A DNA stretch of 35,423 nucleotides from Nitrospirota bacterium (GCA_015233485.1 JADFXO010000002.1:1-35423); one strand, 5' to 3'; shown: positions 17,398 through 26,908, counted from the stretch's first letter. Translations and numbers: made by a program. Notes: a model not told the origin generated them from the letters alone.

Positions 17398-18072
17398 TCA
17401 TAGGCATTCTCTCATCATCTTCTCTAATGTCTCCTCTATGGAGAGATTCGTAGTGTCTATTTCTATGGCGCCGGGGGCCTTAGTAAGCGGCGCGATTGCC
17501 CTTTTCGTGTCGCGGTTGTCTCTTGATGCGACATCTAATTGGGCGGCTGACAGCGTTACGCCCGCGTTTTTTTCTCTTAACTGTGCATACCTTCTTTGGG
17601 CGCGCGCAGGCTCATCCGCGGTTATATAAAACTTCCTCCACGCATCAGGAAACACTACGGTTGCCATGTCCCTGCCTTCGGCAACTGTACCGCCGGAGCC
17701 ATTTGAGCTGTTTGAGTCACTGGCGTTCCTCTGTATCTCAAGGAGGAAGTCTCTCACGGGCTTCCTTGCTGAAAACACACTGGAGTAATGCCCTGCCTCA
17801 GGCGTCCTGATTTCCTCTGATACGTCTTTGCCGTCAAGATATACAATTCCATTTTTAAACTCTATTAATGTACCGCGCAAGACAGAGGACAGCAAGTCAT
17901 CGGCTGAGACCTCGTTGACTCCGGCGCGCGTCAGTTTAAGCGCCGCCGCCCTGTAAAGGGCGCCCGTGTCAAGATAATCAAACCCCATGCACGCAGCAAG
18001 CGCCCGCGCCACGGTACTCTTGCCTGAGCCTGCCGGGCCGTCTATCGCTATCACCTTGCGTGATGTTGTCAC
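17398..18072 (-). CDS. cmk: Cytidylate kinase
   Basis: IAIDGPAGSGKSTVARALA, YLDTGALYRA, GTVAEGRDMATVVFPDA. Confidence 0.95.
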   Translation of the reverse strand: MTTSRKVIAIDGPAGSGKSTVARALAACMGFDYLDTGALYRAAALKLTRAGVNEVSADDLLSSVLRGTLIEFKNGIVYLDGKDVSEEIRTPEAGHYSSVFSARKPVRDFLLEIQRNASDSNSSNGSGGTVAEGRDMATVVFPDAWRKFYITADEPARAQRRYAQLREKNAGVTLSAAQLDVASRDNRDTKRAIAPLTKAPGAIEIDTTNLSIEETLEKMMRECL

Positions 18073-19370
18073 TGCGTAAGCATCTCAAGTGTATCGTAAA
18101 ACTCAGGATATGAAATCCCAACGGCGTCAGTACCGTGAATGACCGACTCTCCTTCTGCTGAGATGGCGGCAATTGAAAGCGCCATCGCTATTCTATGGTC
18201 GCCGTAACTTTGCAGGCTGTTACAGCTGTTGAGGGCCACGGGGCCTTCAATTGCCACGCCGTCGTCGTACTCCTCTATCTTTGCGCCCATCTTCCTTAAT
18301 TCCGTGACAATTGAAGAGATCCTGTCCGATTCTTTTACCCTCAGCTCACGCGCACCCCTTATCTCTGTAACACCTGTGGCACGTGCCGCCAGTACACAGA
18401 GAATTGGAAACTCGTCTATCATGGACGGGATGTCTTCTTTTGTCAATTTTATGGCCTTGAGTTTATCAGAGTATTTGCACAATAAACTGCCGGTTGACTC
18501 TCCGGAGACCACTTTCTTGTCAAGGACTTTCACATCGGCACCCATTCTTTTTATCATTTCTATAAAACCATGTCGCGTAGGGTTCAGTCCAACATCTTTT
18601 ATCAATAGTTCGGAGCCTTCCACCATAAGCACCCCGGCAATGAAGAAGGCCGCAGAGGAAATGTCGCCTGGTATTGTAATGTCGCATGCGGTAAGCTCGC
18701 TTCCGCCTGTGACGGTTACCCTAAGTCCTTTTGTGTCTACATCAACTCCGTATGCGGTCAGCATTCTTTCAGTATGGTCACGGGACTTGAGGGGCTCTTC
18801 GATTACCGTATCACCTTCGGCAAAAAGCCCGGCCAGTATGATGGCCGATTTTACCTGTGCCGAGGCAACGGGCATTTTATATGTTATTGCTTTTAAGCCG
18901 CCTCCTTTTATTGACATTGGAAGATACCTTTTGCCGCTTCTGGCAGAAATCCTGGCACCCATTGCATCAAGCGGCTCTATTACTCTGTACATTGGCCTGC
19001 TTCTCAGGGATTGGTCGCCGGTCAAAACAGAAAAAAAACTATGGCCGGATAGCACCCCCGAAAGCAATCTCGCCGTAGTGCCGGAGTTGCCGCAGTCTAT
19101 CACGTCTTGCGGCTCTTTCAGTCGCATAAAGCCGGGACCGTCTATCAAGAGCGAATCGTCCGATATTTCCTTTATTTCTACTCCTAACATTCTAAAGGCG
19201 TTTATTGTGGAGTTAGTGTCCCCGGCCCTTAAAATATTACTTACCCTTGATTTCCCATAGGCCAGTGACGAAAAAAACACCGCCCTGTGTGATATGGACT
19301 TATCAGGCGGCGGTATTATCTGCCCCTTGAACTGCCCTGCTTTTTTCAATGTTACGCTACTTGTTTTCAT
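18069..19370 (-). CDS. aroA: 3-phosphoshikimate 1-carboxyvinyltransferase (EPSP synthase)
   Basis: PPDKSISHRAVFFSSLA, DCGNSGTTARLLSGVL, RVKESDRISSI, YGDHRIAMALSIAA. Confidence 0.96.
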   Translation of the reverse strand: MKTSSVTLKKAGQFKGQIIPPPDKSISHRAVFFSSLAYGKSRVSNILRAGDTNSTINAFRMLGVEIKEISDDSLLIDGPGFMRLKEPQDVIDCGNSGTTARLLSGVLSGHSFFSVLTGDQSLRSRPMYRVIEPLDAMGARISARSGKRYLPMSIKGGGLKAITYKMPVASAQVKSAIILAGLFAEGDTVIEEPLKSRDHTERMLTAYGVDVDTKGLRVTVTGGSELTACDITIPGDISSAAFFIAGVLMVEGSELLIKDVGLNPTRHGFIEMIKRMGADVKVLDKKVVSGESTGSLLCKYSDKLKAIKLTKEDIPSMIDEFPILCVLAARATGVTEIRGARELRVKESDRISSIVTELRKMGAKIEEYDDGVAIEGPVALNSCNSLQSYGDHRIAMALSIAAISAEGESVIHGTDAVGISYPEFYDTLEMLTQ

Positions 19371-20238
19371 TGCCCGGGTTGTTTCTCTCGTTTCTCAATT
19401 TTCTTCGCACTTCGCCCGATTTCTCGAACTCTTTTGTCAGCGATGCCTCGTTTGAATTCTTTATATCTTCTATCATTTGTTCAATCTGTTGTTTGTAGGC
19501 ATTTAAGTGCTTGAGTATGTTGTCCTTGTTTAATATGCAGATATCCCTCCATATCTCTGAGGAGCTCATGGCTATGCGAGTGGTATCCATAAAGCCCGGG
19601 CCTGAGTAACCGAAATACTCCGGGTTTATCTCCTGCACGGCATTGACGAGGGCATATGCCGCGATGTGCGGCAGGTGGCTGATGGAGGACAATATCTCGT
19701 CGTGCATTTCGGGTGTGAGTTCCTCTACCTTGCAGCCAAAGAGCTTCCACATGGAGGTTACTGTCTGGCAGGCCGCCTTATCTGTGCACAGGGTAGGGGT
19801 GATTATGCACTTAGCCCCTATGAAGATGTCAGGGTTGGCCGCGTCTATGCCGGACTTATCGTTGCCGGCTATGGGATGCGCGCCTACGAAGGCCACACCT
19901 TCGGGCATAGCGGCCTCCATTTCATAAACCAGCGCGCCTTTTACGCTTCCAACGTCCGTGACTATCGCACCGGCCTTCAGATACGGGGAAATCCCTCCAG
20001 CTATTGCCCTAAACGCACGAACAGGGGCGGCAAAGACAACGAGGTCGGCGCCCTCGGCCAGATCCTTCAGATTAAGCGCGTAATCGTCTATTATGCCCCT
20101 TGAGAGGGCATTTTTCAGATTCGCCTCATTCCTTCCGAAACCGCATATCCTCCTCGTTATTCCATGTCTTTTCATGGCGAGGGCCACCGTCGCCCCTAAC
20201 AGGCCGACGCCGATTATCGCCGTTTTTTCAAAAAACAA
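19357..20238 (-). CDS. tyrA: Prephenate dehydrogenase
   Basis: IIGVGLLGATVALAMKRHG, VTDVGSVKG, VGAHPIAGNDKSGIDAA. Confidence 0.92.
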   Translation of the reverse strand: MFFEKTAIIGVGLLGATVALAMKRHGITRRICGFGRNEANLKNALSRGIIDDYALNLKDLAEGADLVVFAAPVRAFRAIAGGISPYLKAGAIVTDVGSVKGALVYEMEAAMPEGVAFVGAHPIAGNDKSGIDAANPDIFIGAKCIITPTLCTDKAACQTVTSMWKLFGCKVEELTPEMHDEILSSISHLPHIAAYALVNAVQEINPEYFGYSGPGFMDTTRIAMSSSEIWRDICILNKDNILKHLNAYKQQIEQMIEDIKNSNEASLTKEFEKSGEVRRKLRNERNNPGNENK

Positions 20239-20257
20239 TCCTTCCTCACATATCTCT

Positions 20258-21283
20258 CTATATTTCCCTTCCTACGGCGGTAGCCACCAGCCGTAAACTC
20301 TTCACCAAATCGTTAAACACATTGGGTTTTAGCGACTGCTCTCCATCGGAGCACGCCTCATCGGGCTTCGTATGCACCTCAATTAAAAGACCGTCTGCGC
20401 CCGCCGCTACGGCGGCCAGCGACATCGGTTTCACTAAATCCCATCTGCCTACGGCATGTGACGGGTCTACTATTACAGGCAAGTGGGTCAGCTCTTTGAG
20501 TACGGGAACGGCGCTTAAATCAAGCGTGTTTCTCGTTGCCGTCTCAAACGTCCTTATCCCGCGTTCACAGAGTATTACCTTGTGGTTGCCCCTTGACATT
20601 ATGTATTCGGCGGCCATCAGCCACTCTTTTATCGTTGCCGCAAGGCCGCGCTTTAAAAGCACCGGTTTATCGACCATGCCGACTTCAAGCAGTAGCCTGA
20701 AGTTTTGCATATTGCGCGTCCCTATCTGGATTATGTCCGTGTATTTGAGCATCAGGGTCAAATCCCTTGGGTCCATCAGCTCGGTCACTATGGGCATTCC
20801 GGTTAATTTCTTTGCCTCAAGCAGTATCTGCAACCCCTCCTCACCCATGCCCTGAAACGTATAGGGAGACGTGCGCGGTTTAAACGCCCCGCCTCTGATA
20901 AAGGATGCCCCGCCTTCTTTGACTTTCTGCGCTATTAACAGCAGGATATCGCGGCCTTCTATCGCGCACGGCCCTGCTATTATGTGTATCTTGTTTCCCC
21001 CGATTTTCAGGCCATCTACGTCTATTACCGTGTTTTCCTTTTTGAAATCCCTGCTTGCCAGCTTATACGGCTTTACTATCCTCATCACCTCATCAACACC
21101 GGCCATTGCCCTTACAGAGTCAACTTCCTCTTCCGATATCTTCGACGTATCGCCGATTACACCGATTACAGTCCTTTCGGTACCCTTTGATATGTTGAGC
21201 GTAAGCCCTTTCGATTCGAGCCGCTTCTGTATGTTATCTATCTCGTCCTGAGTTGATGTTTTTTTTAACACTACTATGTCCAT
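20258..21283 (-). CDS. aroF: 3-deoxy-7-phosphoheptulonate (DAHP) synthase, AroA-beta type with N-terminal regulatory domain
   Basis: GPCAIEGRDILLLIAQKVKEGGASFIRGGAFKPRTSPYTFQG, VILCERGIRTFE, VIVDPSHAVGRWD. Confidence 0.93.
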   Translation of the reverse strand: MDIVVLKKTSTQDEIDNIQKRLESKGLTLNISKGTERTVIGVIGDTSKISEEEVDSVRAMAGVDEVMRIVKPYKLASRDFKKENTVIDVDGLKIGGNKIHIIAGPCAIEGRDILLLIAQKVKEGGASFIRGGAFKPRTSPYTFQGMGEEGLQILLEAKKLTGMPIVTELMDPRDLTLMLKYTDIIQIGTRNMQNFRLLLEVGMVDKPVLLKRGLAATIKEWLMAAEYIMSRGNHKVILCERGIRTFETATRNTLDLSAVPVLKELTHLPVIVDPSHAVGRWDLVKPMSLAAVAAGADGLLIEVHTKPDEACSDGEQSLKPNVFNDLVKSLRLVATAVGREI

Positions 21284-22366
21284 TTACAATACCTCCTTAA
21301 GTGTGCGGATGAACTGTTCATTTTCTGGCGGCAGACCAATGGTTACCCTGATAGTGGTAGTGTCTGCCAAACCCATAGGCCGTATAATCATGCCCAGCTT
21401 CAATAACCTATTATATATTTCCATTGCATTTTTTTTTAAGTCCATATATACAAAATTTGTTTGAGACGGGACAAAATCTATCCCCAGCGCCTTCAGCTCC
21501 TTGCAGATATACGCCATGCCCTGCGCGTTTATCTCAACGGCGCGCCGGAGATGTTGCACATCTTTGAGGGCCGCGATGGCGGCCATTTGCGCCAACGTCG
21601 AGGTATTAAACGGCTCGCGTATCTTGTTCATTGCCCCGGTTATCGTCTTATTCGCTATGCCATAGCCTATTCGAAGGCCGGCAAGCCCGTAGGCCTTGGA
21701 AAATGTCCTCAGAATAAGGATGTCCCTCCCTTCTCTGAAATGCTCCATAGAGTCTGGATATGTCTCACCGGCGGCATATTCATAATATGCCTCGTCCATT
21801 ATTACCAGGATATTATCCGGCAGCCCCGCAAAGAACTCCCTAAGCTCATCCTTCGTTACAATCGTCCCCGTAGGGTTGTTTGGATTGGCTATGCAGATTA
21901 TTTTTGTTTTGCTTGTGATTTTCTCCGCCATGCCCTTTAAGTCAAGCCGGTAGTCCTTTGTAAGCGGTACCTGCACGGGGACCCCGCCGGCCTTTGCCGA
22001 GGAGATATAGTAAACGGCAAACGAGGGAGACCCCATTATCGTCTCATCCCCGGGCGTCTGAAACGCCCTGACGGCAATATCAATAAGTTCGTTTGAGCCT
22101 TGTCCTACGATGACCTCTTCGATATCGACGCCGTGGGCCTTTGCCAGCGCAGACCGCAGCGCATAGGCCCCTCCGTCGGGGTACCTGTGAAGCGTGCCGG
22201 TATGTTTAGCAATCTCATCAATTGCAAGCGGCGACGGACCCAAGGGGTTTTCGTTCGATGCGAGCTTCACAGAGCGGCTTATACCAAGCTCCCTTTCCAG
22301 CTCTTCAATAGGCTTGCCCGTTACGTATGGCGTTATTTTATCAACATACTGCGGCACTTTAAGCAA
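21284..22366 (-). CDS. hisC: Histidinol-phosphate aminotransferase
   Basis: SVKLASNENPLGPSP, ANPNNPTGTIV, MDEAYYEYA, RTFSKAYGLAGLRIGY. Confidence 0.92.
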   Translation of the reverse strand: MLKVPQYVDKITPYVTGKPIEELERELGISRSVKLASNENPLGPSPLAIDEIAKHTGTLHRYPDGGAYALRSALAKAHGVDIEEVIVGQGSNELIDIAVRAFQTPGDETIMGSPSFAVYYISSAKAGGVPVQVPLTKDYRLDLKGMAEKITSKTKIICIANPNNPTGTIVTKDELREFFAGLPDNILVIMDEAYYEYAAGETYPDSMEHFREGRDILILRTFSKAYGLAGLRIGYGIANKTITGAMNKIREPFNTSTLAQMAAIAALKDVQHLRRAVEINAQGMAYICKELKALGIDFVPSQTNFVYMDLKKNAMEIYNRLLKLGMIIRPMGLADTTTIRVTIGLPPENEQFIRTLKEVL

Positions 22367-22446
22367 TGTCTTCTCTTACCTCCAAAGATATTTCCCGCCT
22401 CATTGAGGACGTTTCAGCTGATAGGATGCCCACCTTGACCCGGGTT

Positions 22447-23529
22447 CTACCTCTCAATGGTCCCCGTGTGGGGATACGAACCCAGAATTTTAAGATATAC
22501 GCTGTGTTTTCTAACCTCATCGAGGGCCTTTTTCACCTTCTTATCTTCTATATGGCCTTCCATATCGGCGAAGAATATATAATCCCACGCCTTTTTCTTC
22601 GACGGCCTGGATTCTATGCGCGTAAGGTTTATTTTTTGTTTCTTAAACGGCGTCAGTATCTCATAAAGGGAGCCGGGCTGGTCTTTTGCCGTAAACATAA
22701 TTAATGTCATGTCATTGCCGGTGCTGCCCTGGGCCTCTTTAGAGATTACCAAAAATCTTGTAACATTGTCTTTTACGTTTGTTATGCCTTTCTCAATGAT
22801 ATTCAAATCGTATATTCTGGCGGCCAGCTCGCTGCCAATTGCAGCGGCGTATTTTTCCTCCGCCGCTATTGCCGCGGCCTGGGCCGTGCTGCCTGACTCG
22901 AATATCGGTACGCCGAGCATATGTTTCTCAAGCCACTTGCGGCATTGCGCTATCGGCTGAGGATGGGAGTATATCTTTTTTATCTCTTCGCTGGTGGAAT
23001 TTGACAACAGATGGTGGTTTATGGACAGTAGTACCTCCGCGTACACCTTTAAATTATAGTCAACGAACATATCGAGCGTATAGTTAACGGCACCTTCGTT
23101 TGAGTTTTCGATTGGCACCACGCCAAAGCTGGCCTTGCCGGATTCCACCTCCTCAAAGACCTCCCTGATGCTGTCGGCGGAGATGTACTTGCACGTGGAG
23201 CTGAAGTATTTTAGGGCGGCCTGGTGGGTGTAGGTTGCCTGAGGCCCCAGATAGGCAACCGTCACGGGATGTTCCAGCGACAAGGTAGCGCAGAATATCT
23301 CTTTAAAAATCGTCTTTATCGCGTCGTTGGGGAAGGAACCGGTATTGAGTTTCTGCAGTCTCTCAATCAGTTCCATCTCTTTGCTGTGGCTGAACAGCAT
23401 GGCCTTAGTACCCTCGCCGGCATTGGTGGCGGCACTATTTATGAAAGTGACCGCCTCGACGCGCTTGTTGAGGAGCACGATTATCTGCTCGTCGATTTCA
23501 TCCAGCTTTACCCGATTGGGATCAGACAT
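22447..23529 (-). CDS. pheA: Chorismate mutase / prephenate dehydratase (P-protein)
   Basis: N-terminal chorismate mutase helix, AYLGPQATYTHQAALKYF, VPIENSNEGAVNYTLD, C-terminal ACT with ESRPSKKKAWDYIFFADMEGH. Start MSDPNRVKLDEID (23529) preferred over 23568. Confidence 0.93.
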   Translation of the reverse strand: MSDPNRVKLDEIDEQIIVLLNKRVEAVTFINSAATNAGEGTKAMLFSHSKEMELIERLQKLNTGSFPNDAIKTIFKEIFCATLSLEHPVTVAYLGPQATYTHQAALKYFSSTCKYISADSIREVFEEVESGKASFGVVPIENSNEGAVNYTLDMFVDYNLKVYAEVLLSINHHLLSNSTSEEIKKIYSHPQPIAQCRKWLEKHMLGVPIFESGSTAQAAAIAAEEKYAAAIGSELAARIYDLNIIEKGITNVKDNVTRFLVISKEAQGSTGNDMTLIMFTAKDQPGSLYEILTPFKKQKINLTRIESRPSKKKAWDYIFFADMEGHIEDKKVKKALDEVRKHSVYLKILGSYPHTGTIER

Positions 23530-23593
23530 GCCCTGTTCTTTATCAGTATCCGATTTAATTGGCCACATATTATTTTATCCTGATTTATCCATC

Positions 23594-23634
23594 CCACCTG
23601 ATTATTTTATGCCACCTAATTATTTTATGCCACC
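23594..23634. repeat. Short tandem repeat, 18-bp unit, about 2.3 copies
   Basis: CCACCTGATTATTTTATG / CCACCTAATTATTTTATG / CCACC. Confidence 0.6.
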
Positions 23635-23821
23635 GTGCAAATTATCTGAGTGCCGCAAATGTATCAATTCTATAAGCTAACAGATTAGGCGGCTTTTATT
23701 CAACCATTTTTTTTGTTACTGTCGTACCAAAGTAGAAATGTCCTATTCTTACCAAAATAGAAATGTCCTATTCAGTTAATAATCATAGCCCAAATCCAAG
23801 TGAGATGACAAGGCATTATTT

Positions 23822-23968
23822 TTAGGCCGTCGTCCTTTTCCATTGTTTAAACGCCTGTCTCTTTGTACCCAGTCTCTGGCCTTTGCTCCATCGCAGCGGT
23901 GTCTGCCAAGCTCGACCCAATATCCCATGCTTGGGTAGTCCGCCAACGAGCGGACGGGTCCAGTTCAA
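23822..23968 (-). CDS. Possible 48-aa small ORF inside the IS
   Basis: TTG start preceded by AAGGAGGTGAT; reads MNWTRPLVGGLPKHGILGRAWQTPLRWSKGQRLGTKRQAFKQWKRTTA. Not in the supplied ORF track. Confidence 0.3.
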   Translation of the reverse strand: MNWTRPLVGGLPKHGILGRAWQTPLRWSKGQRLGTKRQAFKQWKRTTA

Positions 23969-24067
23969 TATCACCTCCTTACAGTCTTATATCCACTGTT
24001 GATTAGTCCCTTATGCCTTACCCTAGCTGTCTCATCGCGGATGTAGCGTCTCTAAACTCCTCTCTTA

Positions 24068-25333
24068 TTATTTTAGGCTGGTCATGTGATCTTTACCTGG
24101 CGTTGCACATTTCTGTATGCCCTTTCTCCAAGGGTGGTCATGCGCTGGTTTATGAATCGTTTTCACCCTCGAACGCCGTGTGTTTTGTCTTATTGGCAGT
24201 ACCATTATTTCTTTATAATTAAATGCTTTACCCCTATAAGATATAACCAATCTGCCGTCAAGCCATTTTTCCATTATGACTTTAACGGCCTTTGTTTTAT
24301 CCAAAACCTGATAGAATTTGTTGTCATACACAATTGTGAAATCATTTCTCAAAACCCTCTCAATCTTCTTGCACAGAACTCTTCTAATGTCCATACCTTC
24401 CGGCAACGCCCTATGTAAATCGCTCTCATCCCTGGCCTTGACGCTAAACTTCCTGTTGAATTCAGGCAAGTACTCCTCTAAAAAATTATTCCCTTCCTCA
24501 TTGCTCTTTATTCCCCTTAACCTCATTTCCTTTACTACTCTGTCCTGAAACGTTCTAAATAGCCTCTCTACTCTTCCTTTGGCCTGTGGCGAGTACGCAT
24601 GAAGCAGCTCTACCCCAAGCTCCTTTAAGGCACGACCAAACTCGCTCAAAAACTCTTCTCCTGACTCATCCAACCCCTTGGCCGTTGACTTATATGTCGT
24701 GTGCCTATCCACGTACATACTCATCGGTACCCCGTTGATTTCTATGTACCTCATGAAACTATCCATTGCCGGCACTGTCCCCTCATAATCGTAAAACCTC
24801 CCGTATACCTCAGATGTCGCATCATCTATATATCCCATCAACACACTCTTCGGCCCTCTGCCTTCATACCAATCATGATGTGAGCCGTCCATCTGTATCA
24901 TTTCACCTTTATGCCCCTTCCTCTGCCTCCATTGCCGATGTGCTCTGCTCTTGCGTGTCTTTTCCCATTCCCCCATCTCTATTACCCAATGCCGTAACGT
25001 CTCATCGCTTATCTCTATTCCTTCTACTTCCTTAAACTTTTCTGCCGCTAAGGTCGGACCAAATCCTTTATACTTCTCCTGATATATTACCTTTACTCGC
25101 GCCTTTAGCTCAGCCGAATAGCTCCTCACTGATTCCACCCCTCTCAGCTTATGCGGAATCCCAGCCGCTCCCTCTTCCTTAAACCTCTTTGCTATCCTCC
25201 TTATCTGTCTCTCGCTTATCCGTAACAACTCCGCCGCCTCGCTTTGCTTCAGGCTCCCTTCTTCCACTTTTCTCATCACATGCAACTTCTTCAAATCCCT
25301 CGCGTTTACCATTAGCATGTCCTCTTTGGCCAT
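24068..25333 (-). CDS. ISNCY-family (IS1202-like) DDE transposase with HTH and integrase core
   Basis: HTH SQEA-like region (KQSEAAELLRISERQIRRIAKRFKEEG), MIQMDGSHHDWYEGRG, YIDDATSEVYGRF, HAYSPQAKGRVERLFRTFQDRVVKEMRL. Start MAKEDMLM near 25333 preferred. Confidence 0.9.
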   Translation of the reverse strand: MAKEDMLMVNARDLKKLHVMRKVEEGSLKQSEAAELLRISERQIRRIAKRFKEEGAAGIPHKLRGVESVRSYSAELKARVKVIYQEKYKGFGPTLAAEKFKEVEGIEISDETLRHWVIEMGEWEKTRKSRAHRQWRQRKGHKGEMIQMDGSHHDWYEGRGPKSVLMGYIDDATSEVYGRFYDYEGTVPAMDSFMRYIEINGVPMSMYVDRHTTYKSTAKGLDESGEEFLSEFGRALKELGVELLHAYSPQAKGRVERLFRTFQDRVVKEMRLRGIKSNEEGNNFLEEYLPEFNRKFSVKARDESDLHRALPEGMDIRRVLCKKIERVLRNDFTIVYDNKFYQVLDKTKAVKVIMEKWLDGRLVISYRGKAFNYKEIMVLPIRQNTRRSRVKTIHKPAHDHPWRKGIQKCATPGKDHMTSLK

Positions 25334-25474
25334 TGTACCCTCTTTCCTTCTATGGTACAAAACGCCTCGATCTTTAGGACATTTCTACTTTGGTAGAATA
25401 GGACATTTCTATTTTGGTATTACACACTCCCGTGGACAGGGCCTAAGGGAATGAAATCACTGGCGTAAGGACAT

Positions 25475-26044
25475 TTATTGATGTATATAGTAAATCCACA
25501 TCCTGGTATTTATCAGGCAGCCCAGCCTTAGTTGCCTGTTGTTAGAATATTTAGCGTCATATATAAACCTGAATGTCTTACCCTGTCCAATATCGCTTTT
25601 GGTTGGGGTTTCACCTTCTACAAATTTTATCGATTCTAATTTATTTTTGTCGGCAATTATCTCGTCGGCCTTCGATACGACATATAAACGCTTAATGCCG
25701 TCTTCACAGGCCTTGTTAAACCAATCGCTTATTTCTGATGAGCCTTTAGCCTCCTGAATCAACCCTTTAGCCTGCTGCAGATTACCAATTATTCCAGTGC
25801 CTCCACAATGCCACGAATCGCCTTTCAAGGCTTTTATATTATTCTCATGTATGCAAAAACGGCCATTTTTGTCACAGAAATAAGGGCCGTCAACGCGGCA
25901 TCCATCCAGGGCCTTCTCTTCGTTATTATTAAGAACCAATATCACCTTATCCGCATTACCGGTGTCCTCGTCCACGGCGCAGGCCGTCTCTCCATAAACG
26001 CACAGCGCGGTTAATATCAGCGTTATTACAATCTTCCAGTTCAT
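25475..26044 (-). CDS. Secreted hypothetical protein, Cys-rich N-terminal half
   Basis: Signal peptide MNWKIVITLILTALCVYGETACA; no family recognised. Confidence 0.6.
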   Translation of the reverse strand: MNWKIVITLILTALCVYGETACAVDEDTGNADKVILVLNNNEEKALDGCRVDGPYFCDKNGRFCIHENNIKALKGDSWHCGGTGIIGNLQQAKGLIQEAKGSSEISDWFNKACEDGIKRLYVVSKADEIIADKNKLESIKFVEGETPTKSDIGQGKTFRFIYDAKYSNNRQLRLGCLINTRMWIYYIHQ

Positions 26045-26151
26045 AGACCCATATTATATTTACATTAGGTTATATTGTCAATATTTTATTGCCAACAACC
26101 GCTGCCCCCTGATACCAAAGTGCAATCAAATAAGTAACGTCTTGCCTTGTC

Positions 26152-26202
26152 GTCATTCCGGCTTGTCCGGAATCCGCGTCTACACATTCTCATGCCAAAT
26201 AA
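26152..26202. repeat. Half copy of the 7307-7380 palindromic repeat
   Basis: gtcattccggcttgtccggaatcc plus spacer-like tctacacattctcatgccaaataa; truncated where the group II intron 3' end begins. Confidence 0.65.
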
Positions 26203-26238
26203 ATAGGGGTAGGGAAGGCTCTCACCTCCCCTCCCTCC

Positions 26239-26271
26239 GAACCGTACAGGCGGATTTCCCGCATACGGCTC
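26239..26271 (-). ncRNA. Group II intron domain V
   Basis: GAGC...GAAA...GTTC hairpin with the GAGCCGTAT/TGTACGGTTC consensus stem. Confidence 0.85.
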
Positions 26272-26276
26272 ACCAG

Positions 26277-26584
26277 TTAGTGGTTTCCACATCGGGATTG
26301 ACGAGCTGAGTCATAGGCTGCGGTTAGAGTGAACAGCCCAAGACCGCCAAAGTAAGCATTTGGCCATTTCAGATGGTCAAAGCCTCGGCCTCTTCCTCGG
26401 AGTAGACCTTGTCCATCAGACTATACCATTTGCCTCCTTTCACACCTTCTTCAAGTGCCGTTAACATGTGCTCCGTCCATATCGAAGTTTCCACCCATTT
26501 CCATCTTTCAGGAATCAGGGTCTCTCCAGCTTGCTTAGACTTTTCTGTCACTATCGCCCGTTGTTCCTTCGTTATGTCCTTCAC
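26277..26584 (-). pseudogene. Group II intron reverse transcriptase/maturase, central part deleted
   Basis: N-terminus ERWKWVETSIWTEHMLTALEEGVKGGKWYSLMDKVY and out-of-frame C-terminus WPNAYFGGLGLFTLTAAYDSARQSRCGNH* are both typical of the family; the RT core is missing. Confidence 0.85.
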
Positions 26585-26886
26585 TCATCCACCTTCCTGC
26601 CTCCCTTCGCTCCATCCCGTTTCCGGGGTTTCATCTCTATTATGGAGGCTCTGTACTCTGCTTGACAGGCTTCCTCTCTTTCCTATCGGTCTGGGTTTCG
26701 CCTTTGAATGGCAAGGCTCGCCGTTACATTAGGCAGAATCAAGTTCGTCATCTTACGTACTGGCTCTTCACCTCCAGTTGCTTCTCACCCCGCCTCGCGG
26801 CGACGCAGTTACGGTCGGTTACAGTCCGGAGAGCGTATACCTGAAAGAAACTTGTACCCTTCCGACTATGCTCACTCGCAGGCGCA

Positions 26887-26908
26887 GCATTCCGGTTTGC
26901 CCGGAATC
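26887..26908. repeat. Divergent REP-like palindrome
   Basis: gcattccggtttgcccggaatc. Confidence 0.5.

Larger units (their letters stand above)
23726..25418 (-). mobile_element. ISNCY / IS1202-like insertion sequence
   Basis: Two tandem ACCAAARTAGAAATGTCCTA units at the left end (23726-23773) and two inverted units at the right end (25375-25418), flanking a DDE transposase. Confidence 0.85.
26203..26880 (-). mobile_element. Group II intron, internally deleted (boundaries approximate)
   Basis: Domain V GAGCCGTATGCGGGAAATCCGCCTGTACGGTTC (26271-26239, minus) and a DVI-like GGAGGTGAGAGCCTTCCCTACCCC. RT N- and C-terminal remnants lie upstream of it. Confidence 0.82.

Noticed and set aside
18229-19260. 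343-aa plus-strand ORF antisense to aroA
   Set aside because: Lies entirely within the well-supported aroA frame; low-complexity Ser/Pro-rich translation typical of a shadow ORF.
20100-20855. 251-aa plus-strand ORF antisense to tyrA/DAHP synthase
   Set aside because: Shadow ORF opposite conserved enzymes, with no family features.
26369-26584. Stand-alone 71-aa hypothetical protein
   Set aside because: Recognised as the N-terminal remnant of a group II intron RT, not a separate gene.
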